DNA from: Rhodoferax sp.
Lineage (GTDB): Bacteria > Pseudomonadota > Gammaproteobacteria > Burkholderiales > Burkholderiaceae_C
NCBI RefSeq assembly: GCF_028689295.1
Contig: NZ_JAQTWL010000017.1
Coordinates: forward strand, 1-63,950
Reading direction: 5' to 3'
Length of the DNA: 63,950 nt
Positions 50,201 through 60,943 of the stretch are shown here, in pieces. The notes beneath the pieces were generated by a model, which was given only the letters and a program-made list of their open reading frames with translations, was not told where the DNA came from and searched no databases. Position 1 is the stretch's first letter, and every line of letters begins with the position of its first letter. The position numbers and the translations under genes are program-made.

Positions 50201-51874
50201 ATGAGCACCCACTTTGACTACATCATCATCGGCGCCGGCACGGCCGGCTGCCTGCTGGCCAACCGCCTGACGCGAGATGCGTCCAAACGCGTCTTGCTCA
50301 TCGAGGCGGGCCGTCAGGACAACTACCACTGGATTCATATTCCGGTGGGTTACCTGTATTGCATCGGCAACCCGCGCACCGACTGGTTGTACAAGACCGA
50401 GCCCGATGCCGGTCTGAACGGGCGCAGCCTGCGCTACCCGCGCGGCAAGGTGCTGGGCGGCTGCAGCAGCATCAACGGCATGATCTACATGCGCGGCCAG
50501 GCACGCGACTACGCGCAGTGGGCGCAGCTCACCGGGGACGATGCCTGGGGCTGGCAGAACAACCTGCCGGACTTTACGGCCCATGAAAGCCATTACAGGC
50601 TGGATGGCCAGCGGCTTGAAGCGCCTGACAAGCTGGCCCAGTTCAAGCAATTTCACGGTGCGGGCGGCGAGTGGCGGGTGGAGAAACAGCGCCTGCGCTG
50701 GGATGTGCTTGACGCCTTTGCCCAGGCTGCGCAGCAAGCCGGTATCGCTGCCACGGATGACTTCAATCAGGGCGACAACGAAGGCGTCGGCTATTTTGAA
50801 GTGAACCAAAAAAGCGGCTGGCGCTGGAACACCGCCAAGGCCTTTTTGCGCCCGGTCTGCACCAATCGCCCCAACTTCACGCTCTGGACCTCGGCCCAGG
50901 TGGTCAAGCTCACGATTGAGGCGCAAACCAGCGGCGGGTTGCGTTGCACCGGTGTCGAGGTGCAGACGCCCAGCGGCAGGGTCAGCGCGCAGGCCGCAAA
51001 CGAGGTCGTCTTGAGCGCCGGCAGCATCGGCTCGCCGCAGATTTTGCAGCTCTCCGGCATCGGCCCGGGCGCCTTGCTGCAGCAACACGGCGTCAAAGTG
51101 CTGCATGACGCGCCCGGCGTCGGGGCCAACTTGCAGGACCACCTGCAGATTCGCTCGGTGTACAAGGTGCAGGACGTCAAGACCCTCAACGTGCAGGCCA
51201 ATTCGCTGTGGGGCAAGGCCATGATCGGACTGGAATATGCGCTCAGGCGCAGCGGCCCGATGAGCATGGCGCCGAGCCAGCTGGGGGCGTTTACCCGCAG
51301 CGATGCCAGCCAGCCCTACCCCAATGTCGAGTACCACGTGCAGCCGCTGAGCCTGGAGGCGTTTGGCGAGCCGCTGCACAGCTTCCCGGCGTTCACCGCC
51401 AGTGTCTGCAACCTGAACCCCACGAGTCGCGGCAGCGTTCAGATCAAGTCGCCGGACTTCACTGCGGCCCCCGCCATCGCGCCCAATTACCTCAGCACCG
51501 AGGCTGACCGCAAGGTGGCGGCAGATTCCTTGCGCCTGACGCGCACCATCGTGGCGCAGCCGGCGTTGGTCAAGTACCAGCCCAAAGAGTTCAAACCCGG
51601 CGTGCAATACCAGACCGACGACGATCTGGCACGCCTGGCGGGCGACATTGCCACCACCATTTTTCACCCGGTGGGCACCACCAAAATGGGCCGCGCAGAG
51701 GACCCGCTGGCGGTGCTGGACGCGCATTTGCGGGTGCGCGGGCCGGGCGGTTTGATTGCCGGGTTGCGCGTGGTTGATGCCGGCGCCATGCCGGTGATCA
51801 CCAGCGGTAACACCAATTCACCTACCCTGATGATGGCCGAAAAAGCGGTGCGCTGGATTGCGGCGGGATCCTGA
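50201..51874 (+). CDS. GMC family oxidoreductase (choline dehydrogenase-like)
   Basis: 557 residues. The FAD-binding motif IIIGAGTAGCLLANRLTRD lies at the start, GMC signature 1 is in RGKVLGGCSSINGMIYMRG, signature 2 is in SAGSIGSPQILQLSGIGPG, and the C-terminal catalytic region has HPVGTTKMG and ITSGNTNSPTLMMAEKA. These flavoenzymes oxidise alcohols such as choline, glucose or alkyl alcohols. The substrate cannot be assigned. The start is the ATG at 50201 (MSTHFDYI) after AAAGGAAAG. It is divergent from mlaE. Confidence 0.9.
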   Translation: MSTHFDYIIIGAGTAGCLLANRLTRDASKRVLLIEAGRQDNYHWIHIPVGYLYCIGNPRTDWLYKTEPDAGLNGRSLRYPRGKVLGGCSSINGMIYMRGQARDYAQWAQLTGDDAWGWQNNLPDFTAHESHYRLDGQRLEAPDKLAQFKQFHGAGGEWRVEKQRLRWDVLDAFAQAAQQAGIAATDDFNQGDNEGVGYFEVNQKSGWRWNTAKAFLRPVCTNRPNFTLWTSAQVVKLTIEAQTSGGLRCTGVEVQTPSGRVSAQAANEVVLSAGSIGSPQILQLSGIGPGALLQQHGVKVLHDAPGVGANLQDHLQIRSVYKVQDVKTLNVQANSLWGKAMIGLEYALRRSGPMSMAPSQLGAFTRSDASQPYPNVEYHVQPLSLEAFGEPLHSFPAFTASVCNLNPTSRGSVQIKSPDFTAAPAIAPNYLSTEADRKVAADSLRLTRTIVAQPALVKYQPKEFKPGVQYQTDDDLARLAGDIATTIFHPVGTTKMGRAEDPLAVLDAHLRVRGPGGLIAGLRVVDAGAMPVITSGNTNSPTLMMAEKAVRWIAAGS

Positions 51875-51939
51875 ATCCGCAGCGCACCAAAGAAGCGCCC
51901 GTCAAGGGTAATTCCCGATAGCAAGGCACCCAATTGGCG

Positions 51940-52064
51940 CATACATTCGCACCATCACCGGGCAAAGCAAAGCTGTGCAAGGTGAAAGGCCCCAGGAGAT
52001 CAGACCCGTCAGGGTCAGACAACACAATAAAGACAAGGCACCGGCAACCCCGGTGCCTTTTTAA
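51940..52064 (+). ncRNA. Structured leader or sRNA ending in a terminator, upstream of TSUP
   Basis: TCACC (51955-51959) pairs with GGTGA (51981-51985), and loop GGGC (51960-51963) can pair with GCCC (51989-51992): an H-type pseudoknot. A second hairpin, GACCC/GGGTC (52003-52016), follows. The terminator AAGGCACCGG/CCGGTGCCTT with a T-run (52035-52064) ends it, 34 bases before the TSUP ATG. This is the layout of a riboswitch or attenuator, or of an independent sRNA. No known riboswitch class was matched. Confidence 0.5.
52035..52064 (+). terminator. Intrinsic terminator between GMC gene and TSUP gene
   Basis: A 10-bp stem AAGGCACCGG with CCGGTGCCTT, 5-base loop, then TTTTAATTTT. It terminates the GMC transcript, or the leader described above. 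Confidence 0.92.
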
Positions 52065-52097
52065 TTTTGCATATGCCTAATCCGTGACAATGCCGCC

Positions 52098-52856
52098 ATG
52101 GAATTGCTGATTGTCTCTGTTGCCTCCCTGTTTGCCGGTTTTGTCGATTCCATCGTGGGCGGTGGCGGGCTGATTCTGATACCCGCCCTGTTTGCCACTT
52201 TTCCCACTGCGCACCCGGCCACCCTGTTCGGCACCAACAAGGGGGCTTCGGTGTGGGGCACGGGCATCGCCACCTGGCAGTACAGCTGCAAGGTGCAGAT
52301 GCGCTGGGCGGCACTGCTGCCGGCGGCGGGCGCCGGGCTGCTGGCCTCGTGTGCCGGGGCTTGGCTGGTGACAGTGGTATCGCCCGAATTTTTACGCAAG
52401 GTGTTGCCCTTTGTGCTGCTGCTGGTGCTGCTCTACACGCTGGCCAAAAAAGAACTTGGCCGCTCCCACGCACCAAAGTTTTCCGGCTTGCAGGAACAAT
52501 TGATCGCCGCCGGCATTGGCGGCGTGATCGGCTTTTATGATGGTTTTTTTGGTCCCGGCACCGGCAGTTTTCTGGTGTTTTTGTTTGTTCGCCTGTTGGG
52601 CTACGACTTTTTGAGCGCCTCGGCCGCGGCCAAGCTGGTCAACACCGCCACCAACCTGTCGGCGCTGGCGCTGTTCATCGCCAAGGGCCACATCTGGTGG
52701 CATTTTGTGCTGGCCATGGCGCTGGCCAATGTGCTCGGCAGCCTGGCTGGCACACGGCTGGCGCTCAAGCACGGCACTGGCTTTGTGCGCGTGGTGTTTT
52801 TGTTGGTGGTCAGTGCGCTGATCCTGAAAACTAGTTTCGATGCGTTTGTGCACTGA
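52098..52856 (+). CDS. TSUP family permease (sulfite exporter TauE/SafE)
   Basis: 252 residues with seven or eight hydrophobic segments. The two internal repeats are seen in FAGFVDSIVGGGGLILIPAL and IGFYDGFFGPGTGSFLVFLF, the family signature. TSUP proteins move small sulfur-containing or organic anions. The substrate here is unknown. It is downstream of a structured leader with a terminator. Confidence 0.88.
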   Translation: MELLIVSVASLFAGFVDSIVGGGGLILIPALFATFPTAHPATLFGTNKGASVWGTGIATWQYSCKVQMRWAALLPAAGAGLLASCAGAWLVTVVSPEFLRKVLPFVLLLVLLYTLAKKELGRSHAPKFSGLQEQLIAAGIGGVIGFYDGFFGPGTGSFLVFLFVRLLGYDFLSASAAAKLVNTATNLSALALFIAKGHIWWHFVLAMALANVLGSLAGTRLALKHGTGFVRVVFLLVVSALILKTSFDAFVH

Positions 52857-52876
52857 CGGCTCGTAAAGCAATAGGC

Positions 52877-54883
52877 CTACTGAACCGGCATTGACGCTGC
52901 TGACGCAGGCGGTTGCGCCGCCACCGGCACCGCGGCCATTGAACCACGCGGCCAGGGAACGTTTGCGGCCGGCAGCGGCTGGCCGACGGGCGCTGAAGCC
53001 TGGCCCTTGCGCACCAGGGCCATGTCTTCGTCGTTGGGGTAGTGGCCCAGCAGCCAGTAATCAAACGCCCTGCGCGCGATCGGAGCGGCTGAGGTCGAAC
53101 CGAAACCGGCGTTTTCGACAATCACGGCCAGCGCAATTTTGGGATCATCGGCGGGCGCGAAGGCGATGTAGAGCGCGTGGTCGCGCTGGCGCTCTTCCAT
53201 GCGGGCAGCGTTGTATTTCTCGTTTTTTCCAAGCGACACCGCCTGCGCCGTGCCCGTTTTACCGCCACTGAGGTATTGCGCTCCGGCAAACACGCGGCGC
53301 GAAGTGCCCTCCTGCGTCACCCCGACCATGGCGCGGCGAATTATGTCCAAGTGTTCAGGCTTGAAGCCCAGGTTTGCAGCGGGTTGCGGCGCTACCGGCA
53401 CATCTGCCCGGGTGGTGGCATCCTGGGTTGCCACCACCAGTTGGGGCGGGTGTTTGATGCCGTTGTTGGCCAGTATGGCGGTGGCTTGTGCAAGCTGCAG
53501 CATGGTGAAGCTGTTGTAGCCCTGGCCAATGCCCAGCGAGATGGTTTCACCGGCATACCATTTCTTTTGCTCCGGGCGCTTGTAGTAGTTCCGCTTCCAC
53601 TCCTGACTGGGCAGCACGCCGCGCACCTCGCCCTCGACGTCGATGCCGGTGAGCTGGCCAAAACCCAGCGGGGCCATGAAGTCGTGGATGGCGTCGACAC
53701 CGATCTCGTTGGCCAGCGAGTAAAAGTAGGCGTTGCTCGACTCGACGATGGCGCGGTGCATGTCCATGATGCCGCCGCGCTCGTTCTCTGGGCTGCCAAA
53801 GCGGTGGCCGCCGAACATGTAAAAACCGGGGTCGTTGATCTGCGTGCTGGCGGCGCGCTTGCCTGTGGTGAGCGCCGCCAGCGCCATGAAAGGCTTGTAG
53901 GTGGAGCCCGCCGGGTAAGTGCCACGCAAAGCCCGGTTCAGCAGCGGTTTGTCAATGGACTCATTGAGCCCCTGCCAGCTTTCCTGGTCAATGCCTTCGA
54001 CAAAAAGGTTGGGGTCGAACGTGGGCTTGCTGACGAAGGCCAGCACCTCGCCGGTCTTGGGGTCGAGCGCCACCAGCGCGCCGCGGCGCTCGCCAAACAT
54101 GTCCTCGATGAGTTTCTGCAACTTGATGTCGATCGACAGTTTGACGGTGTTGCCAGGCGTGGAAGGCTGGCTCGACAGGCGCCGGGTGGCGCGGCCACCG
54201 GCCGAGGTCTCCATGGCATCGACACCGGTGGTGCCGTGCAGTTGCGTCTCGAAGCTCTGCTCGACGCCGAGTTTGCCGATGTATTCGGTGCCGCGGTAAT
54301 TGGCGGCATCCTCGGATTCGTCGAGAGCTTCTTTTTCTGCCGTGTTGATACGCCCGATATAGCCGATCACATGGCTGGCCAGCTCGCCATAGGGATAACT
54401 GCGAAACAGCCGCGCCTTGATGTCAACCCCGGGAAAGCGGTAGCGCTGCGCCGCAAAGCGGGCCACCTCTTCATCGGTAAGGCGGCTGCGCAGCGGGACG
54501 GACTCGAAACTTTTGCCTTCTTCGCGAAGTTTTTTAAAGCGCCGCCGGTCGCGCGGCGTTACCTCGATAACTTGTGCCAGGTCATCGATGGTTTTTGCCA
54601 GGTCGGCGACCTTGGAGGGGGTGATTTCCAGCGTGTAGGCCGAGTAGTTGCTGGCCAGCACGATGCCGTTGCGGTCCAGAATCAGGCCGCGGTTGGGCAC
54701 CATCGGCACGATGGCGGTGCGGTTGTTTTCAGCTTGGGCGCGCAAATCGTCGTGGCGCAGCACCTGCAGGTAGAACAGCCGCGTCACCAACAGGCCAAAA
54801 CACACCAGCACCAGCAGGCTGGCCACCAGCACCCGCAGGCGAAAGCGGGCCAAGTCGAGTTGTACGTTGCGGATGACCTTCAT
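52877..54883 (-). CDS. mrdA: Penicillin-binding protein 2 (peptidoglycan transpeptidase)
   Basis: 668 residues. An N-terminal membrane helix (LVASLLVLVCFGLLVTRLFY) is followed by the PBP dimerisation domain (NRGLILDRNGIVLASN) and the transpeptidase domain with the active-site STYK (YPAGSTYKPFMALAAL), SSN (VESSNAYFYS) and KTGT (SGGKTGTAQAVSLG) motifs. PBP2 cross-links peptidoglycan in the elongasome with RodA and MreB. The ATG at 54883 (MKVIRNVQ) is chosen because the upstream in-frame extension overlaps mreD. rodA, usually next, is not here. Confidence 0.95.
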   Translation of the reverse strand: MKVIRNVQLDLARFRLRVLVASLLVLVCFGLLVTRLFYLQVLRHDDLRAQAENNRTAIVPMVPNRGLILDRNGIVLASNYSAYTLEITPSKVADLAKTIDDLAQVIEVTPRDRRRFKKLREEGKSFESVPLRSRLTDEEVARFAAQRYRFPGVDIKARLFRSYPYGELASHVIGYIGRINTAEKEALDESEDAANYRGTEYIGKLGVEQSFETQLHGTTGVDAMETSAGGRATRRLSSQPSTPGNTVKLSIDIKLQKLIEDMFGERRGALVALDPKTGEVLAFVSKPTFDPNLFVEGIDQESWQGLNESIDKPLLNRALRGTYPAGSTYKPFMALAALTTGKRAASTQINDPGFYMFGGHRFGSPENERGGIMDMHRAIVESSNAYFYSLANEIGVDAIHDFMAPLGFGQLTGIDVEGEVRGVLPSQEWKRNYYKRPEQKKWYAGETISLGIGQGYNSFTMLQLAQATAILANNGIKHPPQLVVATQDATTRADVPVAPQPAANLGFKPEHLDIIRRAMVGVTQEGTSRRVFAGAQYLSGGKTGTAQAVSLGKNEKYNAARMEERQRDHALYIAFAPADDPKIALAVIVENAGFGSTSAAPIARRAFDYWLLGHYPNDEDMALVRKGQASAPVGQPLPAANVPWPRGSMAAVPVAAQPPASAASMPVQ

Positions 54884-54917
54884 GAACGCTTCAACAAAGG
54901 GGGCAAGACCAGCAGGC

Positions 54918-55448
54918 TCACAAAGGTCGGTTGGCGTCCGGATCGGGCGCGCGTTTTTGCGGCAGCAGCAGCACCACGCTGACCAACGGCCACAGCAACG
55001 CCTCCAAGGCTGGCGCCAGCAGCAGCGACCATCCGGGGAAGTCGTCGCCGGCAAGCAGGCGCAGCGACAGGGTCAGGGCATGGGCCGCCACAAACAGGGG
55101 AAACACCTGCGCCGCTTGCGACGGCACGCTGAACCACAGCAGGCGGCGGTGCAAGGCAATCGCCAGAAAGCTCAGCACAGCGTAGGCCAGGGCATGCTGG
55201 CCAAGCAGCGCGCTTTGGTGAACGTCCATCGTCAGGCCCAAAAGGAACGCCGCACTCATGCCCACTCGCATCGGCTGATGGATGGTCCAGAACACCAGCA
55301 CCAGCGCCAGCACGTCGGGCAACCAGGCCGCGCGCCCGAACAAGCCCATATTGACCAGCATGTTGAAGCCCAGGGCGACCAGCAGGCTGCTCCAGATGAA
55401 GAGCGAACTGGCAGGCAGCAGCAATTGCTGACCGCGCGGCATGATCAT
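54918..55448 (-). CDS. mreD: Rod shape-determining protein MreD
   Basis: 176 residues with about five membrane helices (LFIWSSLLVALGFNMLVNMG, DVLALVLVFWTIHQ and others), including the conserved AAFLLGLTMDVHQSALLGQH segment. MreD is an inner-membrane part of the MreBCD complex. The start ATG 55448 overlaps the mreC stop (ATGA) and follows GGAGGT. mrdA is 34 bases downstream. Confidence 0.93.
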   Translation of the reverse strand: MIMPRGQQLLLPASSLFIWSSLLVALGFNMLVNMGLFGRAAWLPDVLALVLVFWTIHQPMRVGMSAAFLLGLTMDVHQSALLGQHALAYAVLSFLAIALHRRLLWFSVPSQAAQVFPLFVAAHALTLSLRLLAGDDFPGWSLLLAPALEALLWPLVSVVLLLPQKRAPDPDANRPL

Positions 55449-56365
55449 GGCTGACCTCCCTGGGTGCCACGCGCGGACTCGGCTGCTGCAACGGGTTTGG
55501 CCGGCACCTGATTCATCAGGGGTTTGAGCACCAGCACATGAAGAGTGCCGTCCAGGCGGGCAACTGGCGCTGCCGTGATGCGGGCAAAAGCCGATTCGGC
55601 CCGGCTTTCCGTTTTCAGCACGCGGGCCACCTGCAGGCCGGGCGGGTAGATGCCATCAACGCCGCTTGTGGTCAGCAGGTCGCCGGCCACCATATCGACG
55701 TTAGCATCCATGTAGCGCAACTCCAGGGTGCCGTGGCGCAAGCTGGCGTTGCCAAAGGCCAGCCCGCGGGCGCCGGTGCGCGCGTTGAGCACGGGAATGG
55801 CCTGGTTGGGATCGGTGATCAGGGTAACTTCGCTGACCGAGGGGTAAACCCGGGTGACCTGGCCCAGCACACCCGACTCGTCCAGCACCGGTGCGCCCGC
55901 CGCCACGGCATCGAGGGCACCCTTGTCGAGGATGACTTTGCGGGTGTAGGGGTCGGCGGCGTCGTACAGGACCTGGGCCGCCAACGCCGGCGTGTTGATG
56001 CGCGCGCGCATCTCGAGCAAGGCGCGCAGACGAGTGTTCTCGAGCGTGAGCTGCTCGACTTGCTGGGCGCGCTGGGACTGCAAACCCAACTGGTACTGGG
56101 CCGCTGCTTCCCTGGCCTGGGAGCGGTTCAGGGATTCAAAATACTGGCTGCCGCCCTGCGCCCAGATGATGGGGCGCAGCACCAGCCATTGCACTGGATA
56201 AAGCGCGGTGGCGATCACATCGCGTAGCGGCTGGGTAACCTGAAAACGCACATCGGTCACCATCAGCAGAAGCGCCAGGGTGCTGAAAAAAATCAACTTG
56301 GACAGGGCGGACGGACCCTGCCTGAAAAAGGGCGGCGGTGTGCTGTCCAGCGTACCGAGAGGCAT
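55445..56365 (-). CDS. mreC: Cell shape-determining protein MreC
   Basis: 306 residues. One N-terminal membrane helix (LSKLIFFSTLALLLMVTDVR) is followed by a coiled coil (about 75-110) and the periplasmic beta domain with VYPSVSEVTLITDPNQAIPV and YMDANVDMVAGDLLTTSGVD. MreC links MreB to the PBP2/RodA synthases. It sits 15 bases downstream of mreB in mreB-mreC-mreD-mrdA. Confidence 0.95.
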   Translation of the reverse strand: MPLGTLDSTPPPFFRQGPSALSKLIFFSTLALLLMVTDVRFQVTQPLRDVIATALYPVQWLVLRPIIWAQGGSQYFESLNRSQAREAAAQYQLGLQSQRAQQVEQLTLENTRLRALLEMRARINTPALAAQVLYDAADPYTRKVILDKGALDAVAAGAPVLDESGVLGQVTRVYPSVSEVTLITDPNQAIPVLNARTGARGLAFGNASLRHGTLELRYMDANVDMVAGDLLTTSGVDGIYPPGLQVARVLKTESRAESAFARITAAPVARLDGTLHVLVLKPLMNQVPAKPVAAAESARGTQGGQP

Positions 56366-56380
56366 CGCTGTGTGGCCCGC

Positions 56381-57481
<1,101 letters not shown>

Positions 57482-57623
57482 TCAAAATGGGTTAACTTTG
57501 GGCTTAAAGTCGCGCTGCTGCACGCTGCCGCTCAAGGGATGGATAATACCCTATTGCCTGTGCATAACTTTTTTAAAAACCATGTTTTGGCCTTCACTTA
57601 CACCCTGTTTCGATTGAACACCC

Positions 57624-57923
57624 ATGTCAATTTCCCTTGCTGATATCGACCGACTGGCGCATTTGGCGCGGCTGGGCCTTAAGCCCGATGAACGCGAGCG
57701 CATGTGCTCACAACTCAATGATTTTTTTGGTATTGTGGAAAAAATGCGCGCGGTGGACACCAGCGGCATCACGCCGTTGGCGCATCCCGTGGAAATCATG
57801 GGCGATGTCGCGCTGCGCCTGCGCGACGACATCGCCAGCGAGCCCAACCAGCGCGAAGCCAATATGCGCAATGCGCCAGCGCTCGATGCCGGCCTGTTTC
57901 TGGTGCCCAGGGTGATTGAATAA
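57624..57923 (+). CDS. gatC: Glutamyl-tRNA(Gln)/aspartyl-tRNA(Asn) amidotransferase subunit C
   Basis: 99 residues: [20 protein letters not shown], ending [10 protein letters not shown], with the central [17 protein letters not shown]. GatC stabilises the GatA-GatB interface. First gene of gatCAB, with gatA 20 bases downstream. The region between gatC and mreB (57425-57623) is a shared divergent promoter region. Confidence 0.96.
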   Translation: MSISLADIDRLAHLARLGLKPDERERMCSQLNDFFGIVEKMRAVDTSGITPLAHPVEIMGDVALRLRDDIASEPNQREANMRNAPALDAGLFLVPRVIE

Positions 57924-57943
57924 ACCAAAAAGAATACTTCATC

Positions 57944-59416
57944 ATGACGCAAACCTCCTCCGATCTGCACGATCTGACGGTGGCCCAACTGGCCACGCTC
58001 TTACGCGAACGCAAGGTCTCGGCGCTCGAGACGGCCCAGTACTTTCTGAGCCGTGCCGCAGCCCACGCCGAACTCGGCACTTTTCTGGACCTGCAACCCG
58101 ACACCACGCTGGCCCAAGCCCGTGCCGCCGATGCGCGCCTGGCCGCCGGCAACGCCGGGCCATTGACCGGCGTGCCGCTGGCGCACAAGGACATCTTTGT
58201 CACGCGCGACTTCGCCACCACGGCGGGCTCCAAAATGCTCCAGGGCTACCGCTCGCCGTTTGATGCCACGGTCGTGGCCAGGCTGGCCGAGGCCGGGGCC
58301 GTGACACTGGGCAAGCTCAATTGCGACGAATTCGCCATGGGTTCGGCCACTGAAAACTCGGCTTATGGTCCGGTCAAAAACCCCTGGGATACCAGCTGCA
58401 TTCCCGGCGGTTCCTCGGGCGGCAGCGCCGCCGCCGTGGCCGCGCGCCTGACACCGGCCGCCACCGGCACCGACACCGGCGGCTCGATCCGCCAACCCGC
58501 CTCGTTCTGTGGCGTCACCGGCATCAAGCCCACCTACGGTCGCGCCTCGCGCTACGGCATGGTGGCCTTTGCCTCCAGCCTCGACCAGGCCGGGCCGCTG
58601 GCGCGCAGCGCCGAAGACTGCGCCCTGATGCTCAGCGCCATGTGCGGCCCCGACCCCGACCGCGACTCGACCTCGCTCGACATGCCCGCCGAAGACTTCA
58701 CGCGCAGCCTCAACACTGACCTGGCCGGGCTGCGCATCGGCATTCCGGCCGAATTTTTTGGCGAAGGCCTGGCCCCCGACGTGCGCGCTGCCATCGATGC
58801 GGCCTTGAAGGTATTGGAGCAACTCGGTGCTAGGTTGGTACCCATTTCGCTGCCGCGCACCGAGCTGTCGATTCCGGTGTACTACATCATTGCGCCGGCT
58901 GAGGCGTCGAGCAACCTGAGCCGTTTTGACGGTGTCAAGTTCGGCTTTCGGGCCAAACAATACACCGACCTCAACGACATGTACCTGCAAACCCGGGCGC
59001 AAGGGTTTGGTGACGAGGTGAAACGCCGCATCATGATCGGCACCTATGTGCTGAGCCACGGCTACTACGATGCCTATTACCTGCAGGCACAAAAAATCCG
59101 CCGCATGATTGCCGACGATTTTCAGCAGGCCTTCAAGCAGTGTGACGTGATTGCCGGGCCGGTGACGCCCACCGTGGCCTGGAAACTCGGCGGTCACAGC
59201 GACCCCCTGGCCGACTACCTGGCCGACATCTTCACCTTGCCCGGTTCGCTGGCGGGTTTGCCCGGCATGAGTCTGCCGGTGGGTTTTGGCGCCGGGAAGA
59301 TGCCGGTGGGCATGCAGCTGATCGGCAACTATCTGAGCGAGTCGCGCCTGCTCAACGTCGCCCACCGCTTCCAGCAAGCCACCGATTGGCATACCGCGAA
59401 GCCGCAAGGAATCTGA
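57944..59416 (+). CDS. gatA: Glutamyl-tRNA(Gln)/aspartyl-tRNA(Asn) amidotransferase subunit A
   Basis: 490 residues. An amidase-signature enzyme with the catalytic Lys in [12 protein letters not shown] and the two serines in [13 protein letters not shown] and [19 protein letters not shown]. It makes ammonia from glutamine for transamidation of mischarged tRNA. It is co-transcribed with gatC and gatB. Confidence 0.97.
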   Translation: MTQTSSDLHDLTVAQLATLLRERKVSALETAQYFLSRAAAHAELGTFLDLQPDTTLAQARAADARLAAGNAGPLTGVPLAHKDIFVTRDFATTAGSKMLQGYRSPFDATVVARLAEAGAVTLGKLNCDEFAMGSATENSAYGPVKNPWDTSCIPGGSSGGSAAAVAARLTPAATGTDTGGSIRQPASFCGVTGIKPTYGRASRYGMVAFASSLDQAGPLARSAEDCALMLSAMCGPDPDRDSTSLDMPAEDFTRSLNTDLAGLRIGIPAEFFGEGLAPDVRAAIDAALKVLEQLGARLVPISLPRTELSIPVYYIIAPAEASSNLSRFDGVKFGFRAKQYTDLNDMYLQTRAQGFGDEVKRRIMIGTYVLSHGYYDAYYLQAQKIRRMIADDFQQAFKQCDVIAGPVTPTVAWKLGGHSDPLADYLADIFTLPGSLAGLPGMSLPVGFGAGKMPVGMQLIGNYLSESRLLNVAHRFQQATDWHTAKPQGI

Positions 59417-59418
59417 AG

Positions 59419-60897
59419 ATGAACACCACTTTCCAAGATGACAAACCTGTCACCTCATCCCTGCTGATCATGGGTTACGAAGTCGTCATCGGCTTCGAGA
59501 CCCACGCCCAGCTCTCCACCCAGTCCAAGATTTTCAGCCGCGCGCCGACCGCCTTCGGCGCCGAGCCCAACACCCAGGCCTGCGCCGTGGACTTGGCCCT
59601 GCCCGGCACCCTGCCGGTGATGAACAAGGGCGCGGTGGAACGCGCCATCGAGTTCGGCCTGGCCGTGGGTTCGCACATTGCCGAGCGCAGCATTTTTGCC
59701 CGCAAAAACTACTTCTACCCCGACCTGCCCAAGGGCTACCAGATCAGCCAGTTCGAGATCCCGGTGGTGCAGGGCGGCGCGGTCGAGTTTTACCTCGGTG
59801 ACGAGAAAAAATCGGTGCGCCTGGTGCGCGCCCACCTTGAGGAAGACGCGGGCAAGTCGCTGCATGAGGACTTCATCGGCCAGACCGGCATCGACCTGAA
59901 CCGAGCCGGCACACCGCTGCTCGAGATCGTCACCGAACCTGACATGCGCTCCACTGCAGAGGCCGTGGCCTACGCCAAGGAGCTGCACAAGATCGTGACC
60001 TGGATCGGCATTTGCGACGGCAACATGCAGGAAGGCTCGTTCCGCTGCGACGCCAACGTGTCGGTGCGCAAACCCGGCGCGCCATTGGGCACGCGCCGCG
60101 AGATCAAGAACCTGAACAGTTTCAAGTTCATGCAACAGGCCATCGACTTTGAGATTCGTTGGCAAATTGAAGAACTTGAAGACGGCCGCGCCATCCAGCA
60201 GGCCACGGTGCTGTTCAACCCGGACACGGGTGAGACGCGTGCCATGCGCACCAAGGAAGACGCCGCCGACTACCGCTATTTCCCCGACCCCGATCTGCCA
60301 CCGCTGGTGATTTCGTCCGAGTGGGTGGAGCGGGTGCGCAGCGAAATGACCGAGCTGCCGCGCGTGATGGCGCAGCGTTTTGTGCGCGACTACGGCCTGT
60401 CGGACTACGACGCAACGACGCTCACACAAAGCCGCGAAGTGGCGGCCTATTTTGAAGCCGCGACCCAGGCCTGCGGTCAGCCCAAGATGGTGGGCAACTG
60501 GATCATGGGCGAGGTGTCTCGCCGGCTCAACTTGGCCGAGGCCGACATCAGCGCTTGCCCGATCAGCCCGGCCCAGTTGGCGCAGCTGGTCAGTCGCATC
60601 CAGGACGGCACCATTTCGAACAACGCCGCGCGCCAGGTGCTCGATGCGCTGTGGTCAGACCCGCAGGCCACAGTCGATGCGGTCATTGAGGCCAAGGGCC
60701 TCAAGCAAATGAACGACACCGGCGCGCTGGAAAAAATTGTGGATACCGTGCTGGCCGCGAACCCGAAAAACGTGGAGCAATACCGCGCTGGCAATGCCAA
60801 GGCGCTCAACGCGCTGGTGGGGCAGATCATGAAAGGCAGCCAGGGCAAAGCCAATCCGCAACAGGTCAATGCCTTGTTGTTGCAAAAGCTCTCATAA
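59419..60897 (+). CDS. gatB: Glutamyl-tRNA(Gln)/aspartyl-tRNA(Asn) amidotransferase subunit B
   Basis: 492 residues. The kinase-like cradle begins [20 protein letters not shown], includes [20 protein letters not shown] and [15 protein letters not shown], and the C-terminal YqeY-like tail ends [10 protein letters not shown]. It binds and activates Glu-tRNA(Gln) or Asp-tRNA(Asn). The ATG at 59419 lies 3 bases after the gatA stop with AAGGA upstream. An in-frame ATG at 59470 (MGYEVVIG) is the family-typical start and cannot be excluded. Confidence 0.96.
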   Translation: MNTTFQDDKPVTSSLLIMGYEVVIGFETHAQLSTQSKIFSRAPTAFGAEPNTQACAVDLALPGTLPVMNKGAVERAIEFGLAVGSHIAERSIFARKNYFYPDLPKGYQISQFEIPVVQGGAVEFYLGDEKKSVRLVRAHLEEDAGKSLHEDFIGQTGIDLNRAGTPLLEIVTEPDMRSTAEAVAYAKELHKIVTWIGICDGNMQEGSFRCDANVSVRKPGAPLGTRREIKNLNSFKFMQQAIDFEIRWQIEELEDGRAIQQATVLFNPDTGETRAMRTKEDAADYRYFPDPDLPPLVISSEWVERVRSEMTELPRVMAQRFVRDYGLSDYDATTLTQSREVAAYFEAATQACGQPKMVGNWIMGEVSRRLNLAEADISACPISPAQLAQLVSRIQDGTISNNAARQVLDALWSDPQATVDAVIEAKGLKQMNDTGALEKIVDTVLAANPKNVEQYRAGNAKALNALVGQIMKGSQGKANPQQVNALLLQKLS

Positions 60898-60943
60898 GCA
60901 CTCACAGCGGGATCGCGCCACGTCGGCGCAGAGTTTTGCGAAT

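Noticed and set aside
50084..51727. 547-codon minus-strand frame opposite the GMC oxidoreductase
   Set aside because: Antisense shadow; the plus-strand gene has clear GMC signatures.
51940..52064. Leader considered as a glycine or c-di-GMP riboswitch
   Set aside because: Fragments such as GGGCAAAG resemble parts of the consensus, but the order and the other conserved blocks do not fit.
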